64,000 nucleotides of DNA, from contig JAUHWH010000001.1 in NCBI GenBank assembly GCA_030424715.1, positions 558,001 through 622,000 of the forward strand, in the 5' to 3' direction. Below, in pieces: positions 39,425-48,921 of this stretch; the stretch's first letter is position 1; the number at the start of each line of letters is the position of its first letter. The notes beneath the pieces are model-generated. The model was given only the letters and a program-made list of their open reading frames with translations. It had not been told where the DNA came from and did not search any database. This DNA comes from Bdellovibrionia bacterium (GTDB lineage: Bacteria > Bdellovibrionota > Bdellovibrionia > Bdellovibrionales > JAGQZY01). Position numbers and translations under genes: made by a program.

Positions 39425-41350
39425 ATGTTTTATGCACTACTCTTTGCCCCGTTGATCGGCTTTTTCATAAATGGTGTTCGGTTTCGTAGCAAGAATGCGC
39501 AGGTTGCCGGAGCGATTGCCTGCACGGCAATGGCCGTGTCGTTTGTTTCAGCTGTCGGCTTCTTCTTTAAGCTGAAGGGCCTCCCCGTTGATGAAAGAGC
39601 GTTACAGTTCTTGCTGTTTGATTGGATAAAGGTTGGAGACTTTTCAGCGCCCATGGCCTTTACCATAGACCCCTTGTCCATGGTGATGACCTTAATTATC
39701 ACAGGGGTTGGTTTTCTTATCCATCTCTTTAGCGTTGGTTACATGAGCCACGATGAACGACCGGCCAAATACTTTAGCTATTTGAACCTGTTTGTTTTCA
39801 ACATGTTACTTCTCGTACTCGGTAGTAATCTTTTAGTCATGTTTGTCGGTTGGGAAGGTGTTGGACTTTGCTCGTATTTGCTTATTGGTTTCTGGTTCAC
39901 CGATCCAGCCAAAGCCGCCGCGGGAATGAAGGCCTTTATCACCAATAGAATTGGAGATGCCGGGTTCTTACTGGGTATTTTCACTCTGTTTGGGTTGACC
40001 AGCACGGTCTCTTTTGCTGAGGTGAACAGCTACTTTCTTAACAACCCCAATATGTTGTCAACGGCATGGGGAGCTCCCGTAACCTTAGCCTGTCTCTTTC
40101 TGTTTATTGGAGCCATGGGTAAGTCGGCACAGATCCCTCTTTATGTTTGGTTGCCCGATGCAATGGCCGGCCCAACACCAGTGTCAGCATTGATCCATGC
40201 TGCCACCATGGTAACGGCTGGTGTCTATATGATTATAAGACTCAATCCGGTTTTTCTTGCCGCCCCTAACGCCATGATGGTCATTGCTTTTATCGGCGCT
40301 CTCACCGCACTGATGGCGGCAAGTATTGGACTTGTGCAAAACGATATTAAAAAGGTTTTGGCTTATTCCACTGTCTCGCAACTTGGTTATATGTTTTTAG
40401 CTGTCGGAGTCGGAGCTTTCGGTGCGGCATTGGCCCACCTTATGACTCATGCGTTTTTTAAAGCGCTGATGTTCCTTGGCTCAGGATCTGTGATTCATGC
40501 CATGCACGAAGAGCAAGATATGAGAAAGATGGGGGGGCTTAGAAAGCTCATGCCGGTCACTCATTTCACCTTTTTGATGGGTTGGTTGGCGATTATTGGA
40601 GCCCCCGGGTTTTCAGGTTTCTTTTCAAAAGATGAAATTCTTTGGATGTCGTTTCATTCACCCCGAGGCAGTATTGTTCTATGGGTGATTGGTGCGGTTG
40701 CAGCCTTACTGACGGCATTTTATATGACGCGCTTGATGGCGATGACCTTCTGGGGACGCTCAAGAGTTCCGGAGAACGTTCATCCCCACGAGTCGCCCTT
40801 GTCTATGACAATTCCGCTGATGGTGTTGGCTTTTCTTTCTGTATTTGCCGGCTTTCTTTGTATCCCCCATGGCATTAGTACCATTCTGCCAGGGCACCCC
40901 CATAACTTTTTAGATGAGTGGATTCATCCATTAATGGCATCCTTTGAAATGCCCCATGGACCGAATGATTTAGCCATTGAATTTACACTAATGGGTCTGA
41001 CGCTGCTTGGTATTTTGGCCAGTGTTTTATTGGCTCGTTATCTTTACATCACTAAGCCAGAGGCTGCGGATAGCGCTGCTAAAAAGTACAGCGCGGCCCA
41101 CAAGCTGCTTCTTAATAAGTACTGGGTCGACGAAGCTTATTTCAAAGGGCTTATCAATCCAATAATTCGTATTTCCAGAACTCTATGGGTTCGGGTTGAC
41201 GTGAAGATAATTGATAAATGCACCTACGCTGTCTCCGACATGGTTAAAAATGCCGGTGGCGGTTTAAAAATGGTGCAATCTGGAAACTTGCAAGTCTATG
41301 GCCTCTATATATTGATTGGTCTTGTCTTCAGTGTATGGTTTTTACTATAG
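39425..41350 (+). CDS. nuoL: NADH-quinone oxidoreductase subunit L
   Basis: Large antiporter-like proton pump at the far end of the membrane arm, 641 residues. It has MFVGWEGVGLCSYLLIGFW, MGKSAQIPLYVWLPDAM and the AGPTPVSALIHAATMVTAGVY run (pieces of the Proton_antipo_M core), with the key lysine and histidine sites. The C-terminal part has the long lateral helix expected of NuoL. GGGGAC lies upstream of the ATG. Confidence 0.97.
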   Translation: MFYALLFAPLIGFFINGVRFRSKNAQVAGAIACTAMAVSFVSAVGFFFKLKGLPVDERALQFLLFDWIKVGDFSAPMAFTIDPLSMVMTLIITGVGFLIHLFSVGYMSHDERPAKYFSYLNLFVFNMLLLVLGSNLLVMFVGWEGVGLCSYLLIGFWFTDPAKAAAGMKAFITNRIGDAGFLLGIFTLFGLTSTVSFAEVNSYFLNNPNMLSTAWGAPVTLACLFLFIGAMGKSAQIPLYVWLPDAMAGPTPVSALIHAATMVTAGVYMIIRLNPVFLAAPNAMMVIAFIGALTALMAASIGLVQNDIKKVLAYSTVSQLGYMFLAVGVGAFGAALAHLMTHAFFKALMFLGSGSVIHAMHEEQDMRKMGGLRKLMPVTHFTFLMGWLAIIGAPGFSGFFSKDEILWMSFHSPRGSIVLWVIGAVAALLTAFYMTRLMAMTFWGRSRVPENVHPHESPLSMTIPLMVLAFLSVFAGFLCIPHGISTILPGHPHNFLDEWIHPLMASFEMPHGPNDLAIEFTLMGLTLLGILASVLLARYLYITKPEAADSAAKKYSAAHKLLLNKYWVDEAYFKGLINPIIRISRTLWVRVDVKIIDKCTYAVSDMVKNAGGGLKMVQSGNLQVYGLYILIGLVFSVWFLL

Positions 41351-41360
41351 AGGTCCGACG

Positions 41361-42914
41361 ATGTTATTAAGCTCGCTTATTTTCCTACCCCTGTTGTTTG
41401 TTGTACTGGTTGCGATTGCTCCGTCATGGTTGGCTAAGCCGATCACCTTGGTGTCGACAATCATGCACTTTTTGTTCTCTTTAATGCTGTTCAAACACTT
41501 CGATCCGAACACGGCGGCATTGCAGTTGGTTGAAAAGAGCCCCTGGCTTAAAGAGTTAGGGGTGAGTTATTTTATCGGTGTGGATGGAATCTCCTTTTGG
41601 CTTATCATTTTGACCACATTTTTAACTCCTGTTGTGGTGGCCGCAAGTTGGTCGACCATTAACAAACAGGTGAAGGCCTTCCATATATCGGTGTTGGTTT
41701 TAGAAGCGGCTATGATCGGTTCGTTTGTCGCCTTCGATACGATTTTGTTTTACGTGTTTTTTGAGCTATCGCTGATCCCGATGTACTTTATTGTCGGTAT
41801 TTGGGGTGGAGAAAACCGAATCTACGCTACAATGAAGTTTTTTATCTACACGATGGTGGGCTCTCTTCTGATGCTCGCAGGGATTATTTATCTGATCTTT
41901 CAGTGTGATGTTCAGCTCGGAGAGCTAAGTGCTAGTGTGCTGGATTTCTACCGTCTTGATTTAACATTTGTCGGCGGCACTTTTATGAGCCCTCAGAACA
42001 TCTTGTTTTTTGTGTTTTGTCTGGCTTTTGCGATTAAGGTGCCGATGTTCCCTTTTCACACATGGTTGCCTGATGCCCACGTTCAGGCACCCACCGGTGG
42101 GTCGATGATCCTCGCCGGGGTGATGTTGAAAATGGGAACCTATGGTTTTTTGCGGTTCGTTCTACCCATGTTTCCAGAAGCCGTCGCCGTCTGGACGCCG
42201 CTCTTTATGGGCCTGGGAGTGGTGGGGATTATCTATGGAGCCTTAGTGGCCATGGTACAGGTTGATATGAAAAAGCTCGTGGCCTATTCCTCTGTCTCGC
42301 ACATGGGCTATGTTATTTTGGGCTTATTTACGATGAATCTCTATGGTTTACAGGGTTCTCTTTTTCAAATGCTCGCGCACGGGATCAGCACTGGCGCCCT
42401 GTTTATGTTGGTTGGGGTGATCTACGAAAGAACCCACTCTCGAAAAATCGCTGATTACGGTGGCCTAGCCAAAGCTCTGCCGATCTACGCGATTTGCTTT
42501 TTAATAGTAACTTTTTCCAGTATCGCGGTTCCGATGACCAATGGATTTGTTGGTGAGTTTTTGATTCTATTTGGCACATGGCAAGCTGCCCCCGTTTATG
42601 CTGGATTCGCTGTTTTAGGTGTCATCTTAGGCGCCGCTTACATGCTGTGGATGGTAAAGAAGGTGTTTTTTGGAGAAGATGGAGAAGTCATTAAGAAGTA
42701 TCCGTCGATGCCAGATATGAACCTTCGGGAACTCCTTACAATGGCGCCTTTGATTGTCTTAATATTTTGGATGGGTTTATTCCCAGGTGTGTTTCTAAAG
42801 TATTCGAACAAGAGCATGGAAAACCTGGTTCAGAATAAAGAAGAGTATCGAATCAAGTTACAAAGCTTTCGTACAACCGAGCTTCCTGAAATAGGAGATA
42901 GACGTGAATTTTAA
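41361..42914 (+). CDS. nuoM: NADH-quinone oxidoreductase subunit M
   Basis: Second antiporter-like pump, 517 residues from ATG 41361 with AGAGGT as ribosome site. It carries GVDGISFW, ELSLIPMYFIVGIWGG, PFHTWLPDAHVQAPTGGS and AYSSVSHMGYVILG, all standard NuoM motifs. The frame could extend back to a TTG at 41316 within nuoL, but those residues are not conserved. It overlaps nuoN by 11 bases. Confidence 0.97.
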   Translation: MLLSSLIFLPLLFVVLVAIAPSWLAKPITLVSTIMHFLFSLMLFKHFDPNTAALQLVEKSPWLKELGVSYFIGVDGISFWLIILTTFLTPVVVAASWSTINKQVKAFHISVLVLEAAMIGSFVAFDTILFYVFFELSLIPMYFIVGIWGGENRIYATMKFFIYTMVGSLLMLAGIIYLIFQCDVQLGELSASVLDFYRLDLTFVGGTFMSPQNILFFVFCLAFAIKVPMFPFHTWLPDAHVQAPTGGSMILAGVMLKMGTYGFLRFVLPMFPEAVAVWTPLFMGLGVVGIIYGALVAMVQVDMKKLVAYSSVSHMGYVILGLFTMNLYGLQGSLFQMLAHGISTGALFMLVGVIYERTHSRKIADYGGLAKALPIYAICFLIVTFSSIAVPMTNGFVGEFLILFGTWQAAPVYAGFAVLGVILGAAYMLWMVKKVFFGEDGEVIKKYPSMPDMNLRELLTMAPLIVLIFWMGLFPGVFLKYSNKSMENLVQNKEEYRIKLQSFRTTELPEIGDRREF

Positions 42915-44397
42915 TTTATCTGAACTTATCGTAGTAGCCCCCCTGTTTTGGCTTTTTATTGCGAGTATTGTTCCAATGACGGTGAAGGCTTTTCGCGATG
43001 GCCAAGAGATGAACCCATTCACGTCTCTTATGTATGCCACGTTTGGGCTCGTTGGGGCAGCGGCGCTGACCCTGTCGGCGGTAAAAGGTTTTTGGAAGAT
43101 CTCAGGACTCAACTTTGTTGAAGCATTTTCTCGAGCCATCGTGATTGACGGAATTACGGTTTGGGGTTCTTACATCATTTTTGTGGTTGTTGGTTTTTGT
43201 TTGTTTCTTCTCTATGATTCAAAAGAGACACGAGACAAACTATTCTCCGAACATATTTTTTTAGTTTTGAACGCCACAATCGGCATGGCGCTGGTGGTAA
43301 TGTCCAATAACTTGATTGTAACCTTTATCTCGATTGAGTTGATGTCTTTATCGCTCTACCTTCTCATTGCTCTGAATAAAGAGAGGCTTCTCTCCAAAGA
43401 GGCAGCCCTTAAGTACTTTGTGTTAGGAGGGGTGGGGTCGGCCATACTTCTTTATGGAATTGCTTTCATTTATGGGGGCGCCGGTACAACCAACTTGCAA
43501 GAGGTTGGGGAGCTAGCCGCGCAACTTTTTGAAAATAATGTATTTTTTCGTTTCGGAACGATCCTAACTTGTGTTGGGTTTGCCTTTAAGATTTCGCTTG
43601 TGCCGTTTCACTCCTGGGCGCCCGATGTTTACCAAGGAGCTGCAACTCCAGTAACGGGTATTATGGCCACGGCAGTAAAAGTGGCCTCGTTCATCGCATT
43701 TTTACGATTTTTTCTTTACGCCGACTTTTACGACCTAAACTCTGACCAGTTTGTCTGGTTTATGCAATGGCTGGCGGCGTTGACCATGATCGTTGGTAAT
43801 GTGGCGGCGATCATGCAAGACAATTTCAAGAGAATGCTCGCCTACTCCAGTGTCGCCCATTCGGGTTATGCCTTCATGGCGGTGATCGTTGCCTCTTTTG
43901 GCACTGACAGTGATGCTGGGGTCACCAGTCTGATGTTCTACTTGCTGTCTTATTCCATTATGACAGTGGGGACGTTTGCTTTAGTTGTGGTTTTTGAAAA
44001 GTCAGCAGACACCGTTTTGTTAACCACCGACCTCAAGGGCCTTTCGAAACGATCGCCGGCCCTCGCTCTTGGTCTCTCCCTGCTTCTCTTTAGCCTCGCC
44101 GGTCTTCCTCCAAGCATTGGCTTCTTCGGTAAGTTCTATGTGTTTTCTGCGACGATTGAGCAGGGTTTTTACTGGTTGACCTTCGTTGGAGTCTTAAGCT
44201 CAATCATCAGTGTTTACTACTACCTCCGCCCTGTCGTGGTGATGTATATGATGGATGGTGAGGGCTTTGAAGTTCGAAAAGAGGCATTCTTTTCGCGGAG
44301 TATAGTGGTTCTTTCAGCCATCGGGGTTTGCGTGCTGGGTCTTTTGTCTTCCAGAATCTTCCGATTTGTGCAAAGCTCAATTACTGAGTCGTTATGA
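42904..44397 (+). CDS. nuoN: NADH-quinone oxidoreductase subunit N
   Basis: Third antiporter-like pump, 497 residues, starting with GTG at 42904 behind AGGAGA. It has ELMSLSLYLLIALNKERLLSKEAALKYF (read as ELMSLSLYLL and EAALKYFVLGG), PFHSWAPDVYQGA and AYSSVAHSGYAFM. It ends the nuo cluster. The peripheral-arm genes (B, C, D, E, F, G, I) are not in the window. A P-loop NTPase gene follows after only 21 bases. Confidence 0.96.
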   Translation: MNFNLSELIVVAPLFWLFIASIVPMTVKAFRDGQEMNPFTSLMYATFGLVGAAALTLSAVKGFWKISGLNFVEAFSRAIVIDGITVWGSYIIFVVVGFCLFLLYDSKETRDKLFSEHIFLVLNATIGMALVVMSNNLIVTFISIELMSLSLYLLIALNKERLLSKEAALKYFVLGGVGSAILLYGIAFIYGGAGTTNLQEVGELAAQLFENNVFFRFGTILTCVGFAFKISLVPFHSWAPDVYQGAATPVTGIMATAVKVASFIAFLRFFLYADFYDLNSDQFVWFMQWLAALTMIVGNVAAIMQDNFKRMLAYSSVAHSGYAFMAVIVASFGTDSDAGVTSLMFYLLSYSIMTVGTFALVVVFEKSADTVLLTTDLKGLSKRSPALALGLSLLLFSLAGLPPSIGFFGKFYVFSATIEQGFYWLTFVGVLSSIISVYYYLRPVVVMYMMDGEGFEVRKEAFFSRSIVVLSAIGVCVLGLLSSRIFRFVQSSITESL

Positions 44398-44418
44398 TTT
44401 TTTTTGGGGAGGGATTAA

Positions 44419-46731
44419 ATGGTCAACCAAGTCATTTTCATAATGGCTCTTCTACTCCCTTTTCAAATGATAACGGCCCAGGACTTAGAGGGCAGTCAAA
44501 AAACCTCTGTATCTTATAGTGAGCGACTTTCCGAGCTGGATAAACGCTTGGAGCGAATTCACCAAGACAAAGAATCTCTGACCACCGAGGCAAAATATAA
44601 CAAAGTCAGTGTTTTGTGGGAGGACGTGGCGAAGAACCTCAAACAGCATTTTGTTTCATACAGCGATGCGGAAGGGGTGAACAGACCCTGGCAAGAGGGC
44701 GTCGCTTTACGTTTTCAGTTGCTACGTAAAGTCAGCAACGAGAGAGAGCAGGCGCTTCAGGAGCTCGCGTTAGAAGGAAAGAGTATTTTTAGTGTCGATT
44801 CCAATACCCTGCGAAGAATCGGCGTTGAGATTAGGATCATTCCCTACAAGTTCTTAGCCTACTTCTATGAGCGTTGGAACTGGGTGAAAACCCGCTTGTC
44901 TGAAGGCTTCGTTGGAGCCCTTCATGTCTTCTTGCAGCTTTTCTTCATTCTGCTGTTGGCTCTTGTGCCTGTGGTCTTCTTTAAGGTGGCGAAGCTCGTC
45001 GAGTCAAAGATTGAGAAACAAAAAAAGGTCTCTTTCTATTTAAGTTTTCGTTCCCAATGGCACCGCAACCTCACCACAGGTCTAACGCTGCTAAGCGAGT
45101 ACCTCCCTTGGTTGTTCACGCTACTAGCCCTAGAGGTCGTGGATATTTTACTAGCCTCCTCTGAATTTACAGAGTTGACCTATGTTACCGTGTATCTCTC
45201 CTATTACGTTTATTATAAGGTGTTTCGGGTGACCCTTGAGTTGGTGTTGAGGGAGGTGGCAAGTTCTAGCCTTGTTGCTCCCAAAGAGGATATCAATAAG
45301 AAAATCCGCACGACGTCTCGCTTTTTGGGTTTGGTTTTGCTTACGACCTATTGTGTAAAGATGGCTTTTTTGTCTATCTTGGGGCAGTCCATTCTGTTTT
45401 CTATCATTGAGCCATTTTTTGGCTTTATTGTTTTGGCCCTGCTGTTTTTTGTATCTAGCCGCTGGGAACTGGAAATCGAACATTACCTGAAGCAGACCAA
45501 TGTGTTCTTTCTCCAGGCCGTTGCCCGTCGGATGGAGAATCGGTTTTCGTTATTCTTGAGTTTGCCGGCTTTGGTCTTGGTAGGGATCCATTTTCTTTTG
45601 AACCGAACCGTTCTCTGGGGTAGCCAGTTTGAGTTTATGAAGGTGGTGTATGCGAAAGTTCTCAGGGTAAAGTATGAAACTACGAAGAACGATTCTCTTA
45701 ATATGGAGAAAGTCGACGAGGATTATGTCGAAAAGTTTTTTGCCGCCAGTGAGCAGTATCGTAACCCCAAGGTTATAGATACGGATTTTTATCAAGACAT
45801 TGTGAAGCAGTTAGATTTATGGGCTGCAGACGAATCTACAGAGCAAACAGTAGCTATTTTTGGCAGTAGGGGCTGTGGTAAGACCCGTGTGTTGAGAGAG
45901 TTGGAAGCTCACTATTCGGAAATGGGTCACGAATGCCTTGCTATCGACGTGACACCCAAGATTTTCACAGAAAAAGGCTTGGATACTATTATTGAACAAG
46001 TGGAGAAGGCTTCGAAAGATGAAAACCTTATCGTGTTTTTAGACAACGCCCACAACCTCTTTTTATCAACCGTCGGTGGGTTTAGTACTTATCGTGTTTT
46101 CTTAGAAAAAATTGAAGAAATGAAAAATGTTTTTTGGGTCGCCACATACGGTGACTTTTCCTGGCAACTACTAGGTAGTGTTGTCGGCAAAAACCAGTAT
46201 TTTCGAATTGAACAGAAGGTGCCTCGCTGGACTATCGAAGAAATCAAAAATTGTATTTTGAAAACTCACGAAGTGGTGGGGCGCAAACTTGTTTATGACG
46301 AGATTTTTCGCTCCAGTCAGAAGCTTGAAGAGGGTGTTGCGTCCGCCGAGAATCGCTTTTTCTATTTAATTTGGGAGAAATCTGGTGGTATTCCGGGCCT
46401 GGCCCAGTCTTTCTGGCTTCGAAGTCTACGTCGAACCCATGGCGAGTCTCTAAAGGTCTGTCTCCCGGTGGAAAATCCGATATCAGAACTCAGCCATCTT
46501 AACCAGGAAATGCATTTTGTGTATGCCTCCATTATGAAGCACGAGAACTTGAACGTCAGTGAGGCGGCACGGGCCACCAATCTGCCGAGAGCCATCGTTA
46601 AACAGGCGATGTTTCGTGGCCTTGAAGAGGGTTTTCTTTGTGAAGATCATGGGCGCTATCGCTTCACCATGGACTGGTATGAAGATGTTAAAAAATATTT
46701 AAAAGGGAAGAACCTCATATATGAATTCTAA
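44419..46731 (+). CDS. Membrane-bound P-loop NTPase paired with an MscS channel
   Basis: Unnamed 770-residue protein. Residues 1-21 look like a signal peptide, and residues 22-160 are a periplasmic, partly coiled-coil domain. About five to six membrane helices lie between 165 and 400. The cytoplasmic half holds Walker A GSRGCGKT (482-489), Walker B LIVFLDNAH (D542) and a C-terminal winged-helix-like region (EAARATNLPRAIVKQAMF). The ATPase resembles the ORC/Cdc6-like or STAND-type ATP switches, but the exact family is uncertain. GGGGAGGG precedes the ATG. It overlaps the MscS gene by 11 bases, so the two are translated together. It could gate or sense for the channel; this is inference. Confidence 0.75.
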   Translation: MVNQVIFIMALLLPFQMITAQDLEGSQKTSVSYSERLSELDKRLERIHQDKESLTTEAKYNKVSVLWEDVAKNLKQHFVSYSDAEGVNRPWQEGVALRFQLLRKVSNEREQALQELALEGKSIFSVDSNTLRRIGVEIRIIPYKFLAYFYERWNWVKTRLSEGFVGALHVFLQLFFILLLALVPVVFFKVAKLVESKIEKQKKVSFYLSFRSQWHRNLTTGLTLLSEYLPWLFTLLALEVVDILLASSEFTELTYVTVYLSYYVYYKVFRVTLELVLREVASSSLVAPKEDINKKIRTTSRFLGLVLLTTYCVKMAFLSILGQSILFSIIEPFFGFIVLALLFFVSSRWELEIEHYLKQTNVFFLQAVARRMENRFSLFLSLPALVLVGIHFLLNRTVLWGSQFEFMKVVYAKVLRVKYETTKNDSLNMEKVDEDYVEKFFAASEQYRNPKVIDTDFYQDIVKQLDLWAADESTEQTVAIFGSRGCGKTRVLRELEAHYSEMGHECLAIDVTPKIFTEKGLDTIIEQVEKASKDENLIVFLDNAHNLFLSTVGGFSTYRVFLEKIEEMKNVFWVATYGDFSWQLLGSVVGKNQYFRIEQKVPRWTIEEIKNCILKTHEVVGRKLVYDEIFRSSQKLEEGVASAENRFFYLIWEKSGGIPGLAQSFWLRSLRRTHGESLKVCLPVENPISELSHLNQEMHFVYASIMKHENLNVSEAARATNLPRAIVKQAMFRGLEEGFLCEDHGRYRFTMDWYEDVKKYLKGKNLIYEF

Positions 46732-47548
46732 CGACAGCCTTTCGGAATTTTTACAGCTTCTCCAGTTTCAAAAGATCTCAACACTTGTCGTTGGACTGAT
46801 TCTAATTGTCGCTGTTGGGAAGTTTTTAAAATCCTTATCGGGTAAACTGGGGGAAAGTGCTCCGAACTACCGTCTGCAGTTTCTACAGGTGACAACGATC
46901 TTGTCTTTTTTGCTGTATATCCTCGGAACTGTCGGCCTCGTCTTTGGAGTTCTTAAACCATCCAAAGAGTTACTTCTTGCTTTGGGTGGGTCGGCTGCTG
47001 TGGCTGTAGGGTTTTCTCTGAAAGACTTGGTCGGATCTATCGTTGCCGGTGTCACGTTGTTGTTTGACCGCCCTTTTCAGGTTGGGGACCGAGTGACCTT
47101 TGACGACACCTACGGTGAGATTACCAATATTGGACTCAGGGCTGTTCGACTTCAGACTCTTGATGACAACGAAGTGACGATTCCAAATTCCAAATTTATG
47201 TCAGAGTGGGTCGCTTCAGGTAACTCCGGCGCATTGGACATGATGATTGTTTGCACCTTCCACCTAGCCCTGGATTCTGATGTTGCAAAAGCTAAGAACC
47301 TCATCTACCAAGTGGTGGCAACGAGCCGGTTTGTCTTTTTAAAGAAACCAATCAAGGTGCTTGTCTCAGAGTCCTATGAAAACTTTGAACTCGTTCTAAA
47401 GATAGCCGTGAAAGCCTATGTTTTTGATGTCCGATTTGAAAAAGACTTTGAATCAGATATTTATGAGCGTGGAACGGCTATTTTGGCTCGCAATGACATC
47501 AAGAGACCCCAGGGCCTTTTGCCATCAGAGATGCCCCCGGCCCATTAA
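46721..47548 (+). CDS. MscS-family mechanosensitive channel
   Basis: Small-conductance channel of the inner membrane, 275 residues. Three N-terminal membrane helices precede the pore-lining TM3 with AVAVGFSLKDLVGSIVAG, then the beta domain (FQVGDRVTF, YGEITNIGLRAVRLQT, VTIPNSKFM) and the C-terminal alpha/beta domain. This is a plain MscS architecture. The gene is coupled to the upstream membrane NTPase by overlap. Its stop lies one base from the stop of the convergent patatin gene. Confidence 0.92.
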   Translation: MNSNDSLSEFLQLLQFQKISTLVVGLILIVAVGKFLKSLSGKLGESAPNYRLQFLQVTTILSFLLYILGTVGLVFGVLKPSKELLLALGGSAAVAVGFSLKDLVGSIVAGVTLLFDRPFQVGDRVTFDDTYGEITNIGLRAVRLQTLDDNEVTIPNSKFMSEWVASGNSGALDMMIVCTFHLALDSDVAKAKNLIYQVVATSRFVFLKKPIKVLVSESYENFELVLKIAVKAYVFDVRFEKDFESDIYERGTAILARNDIKRPQGLLPSEMPPAH

Positions 47549-47549
47549 T

Positions 47550-48755
47550 TTATAGATCGTGTTTTCTAAGCTGATTCAGCGCCGACCGAAATCCCGTTTG
47601 TACTATTTTCGATAGAATTTTCGGATTCAGGCTGAAGTGATCGGCAAAAAACATCTCGTAGTCATGGGGATTGGGGTGAATGTAGAGGTAGTCCACATTC
47701 GGCCGGTAGTCGGCCCTTTCTTCAATAATATTAAGGAGTTTATCCATATCCTCTTTTGGCAGTTGTTTTTGTTTGAAGTAACCCCGAATAGCATGGTGAA
47801 TCTTATCCACCGCATCGTGGGCCGAAATCTGAGCCTCTATTTTTTGTTGAACGACTTGGTAGAGGGCCTGGTTAAATATCAAGGGAATGCCGTACTCGTG
47901 CAGGCTCCCCATATTCTTGTTGTAATGATAGGGCTGTATCGAGTAACTGGCGATGATCAGGTCACACCCTTGGTCTTTGGCGACGTGCGTCGACAGCGTG
48001 TCTCGAATCTCCCCATCGAAGTAGAAGATCTCCTTTCCTCTTTCATTGATGATTCCATAGGGTGCAAACACCGGTGGGAGACTGGCCGAAGCGGCGACGG
48101 CCTCAGAAACTTTGGCATAGTTGGCCCATCCAATGTGTTTAATTTTTGAAGTTTGTTCATAAGCCCCAAAAATAACTTTTCTTGAGTGATTCAGCTGAGT
48201 GGCAACGATATAGAGTTCCGCCCCCAAAGACTCGAAGGTGTTTTCGGGCCAAACATGCTCACGGACATAGCGTTCTAGACCTTTGGCGGTGACAAGGCCA
48301 TTGATCTTTAATCCATTTTTAACCATGGCCTCGAGCCCACCGGTTAACATCGACCGCCCTTTTAATAAGTTTGGAAGAAGCTTTATCCAGTTTTTTCCGT
48401 TGATAGAAAAAATGTCAGAGTAGGAAATCGGCTTGAGTGATTCTTGAAAACTATCGTCTTCGCGAAGTCCTTTGAGGTCCCATTCTGACCCTTTTTCGAA
48501 AGCTGATATAATGGCTTGAAGTGAGTATCCACTGGCTAGGAATGCGCTAATAACCGCTCCAGCACTGGATCCTACGTAAAGCTTAATCACCTTGTCAGAA
48601 TCTGAGTACTTAGAGGCGACCTCTTCTTTTGAGCCGCCGGCGAAGCGAAAGCCCTTCTCTTTAAGAGCCAAACAGACTCCGATATGAAAAGCGGCTGCTT
48701 TGATACCACCGCCACTTAGGGCTAGGCCGATCTTCTTTTTTCCCTTAAGTTTCAT
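47550..48755 (-). CDS. Patatin-like phospholipase
   Basis: Predicted serine acyl hydrolase acting on phospholipids, 401 residues and no signal peptide. The oxyanion loop is SGGGIKAAAF (14-23), the nucleophile elbow GSSAG has S64, and the catalytic aspartate lies in FDGE (D247), giving the Ser-Asp dyad. An insertion and a C-terminal extension of about 120 residues are not recognisable. Secreted or injected patatins occur in predatory and pathogenic bacteria, but nothing here shows export. The gene converges with mscS and diverges from the HTH gene at 48922. Confidence 0.88.
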   Translation of the reverse strand: MKLKGKKKIGLALSGGGIKAAAFHIGVCLALKEKGFRFAGGSKEEVASKYSDSDKVIKLYVGSSAGAVISAFLASGYSLQAIISAFEKGSEWDLKGLREDDSFQESLKPISYSDIFSINGKNWIKLLPNLLKGRSMLTGGLEAMVKNGLKINGLVTAKGLERYVREHVWPENTFESLGAELYIVATQLNHSRKVIFGAYEQTSKIKHIGWANYAKVSEAVAASASLPPVFAPYGIINERGKEIFYFDGEIRDTLSTHVAKDQGCDLIIASYSIQPYHYNKNMGSLHEYGIPLIFNQALYQVVQQKIEAQISAHDAVDKIHHAIRGYFKQKQLPKEDMDKLLNIIEERADYRPNVDYLYIHPNPHDYEMFFADHFSLNPKILSKIVQTGFRSALNQLRKHDL

Positions 48756-48921
48756 ACCCAGAATATATCAGTGGATTTCTAGTGAAATCAATGAGTTAGT
48801 TGGTAGTCTTTCGAGTGGTCATGTTGACTAGGTAGCGAAAACCAAGCCCAAAGCAGTGTTTAAGGGGGCTTATCAACTTATCCATTGTCTTAGTCATTGG
48901 ATATGCTAGGGTTGAGTAGTC

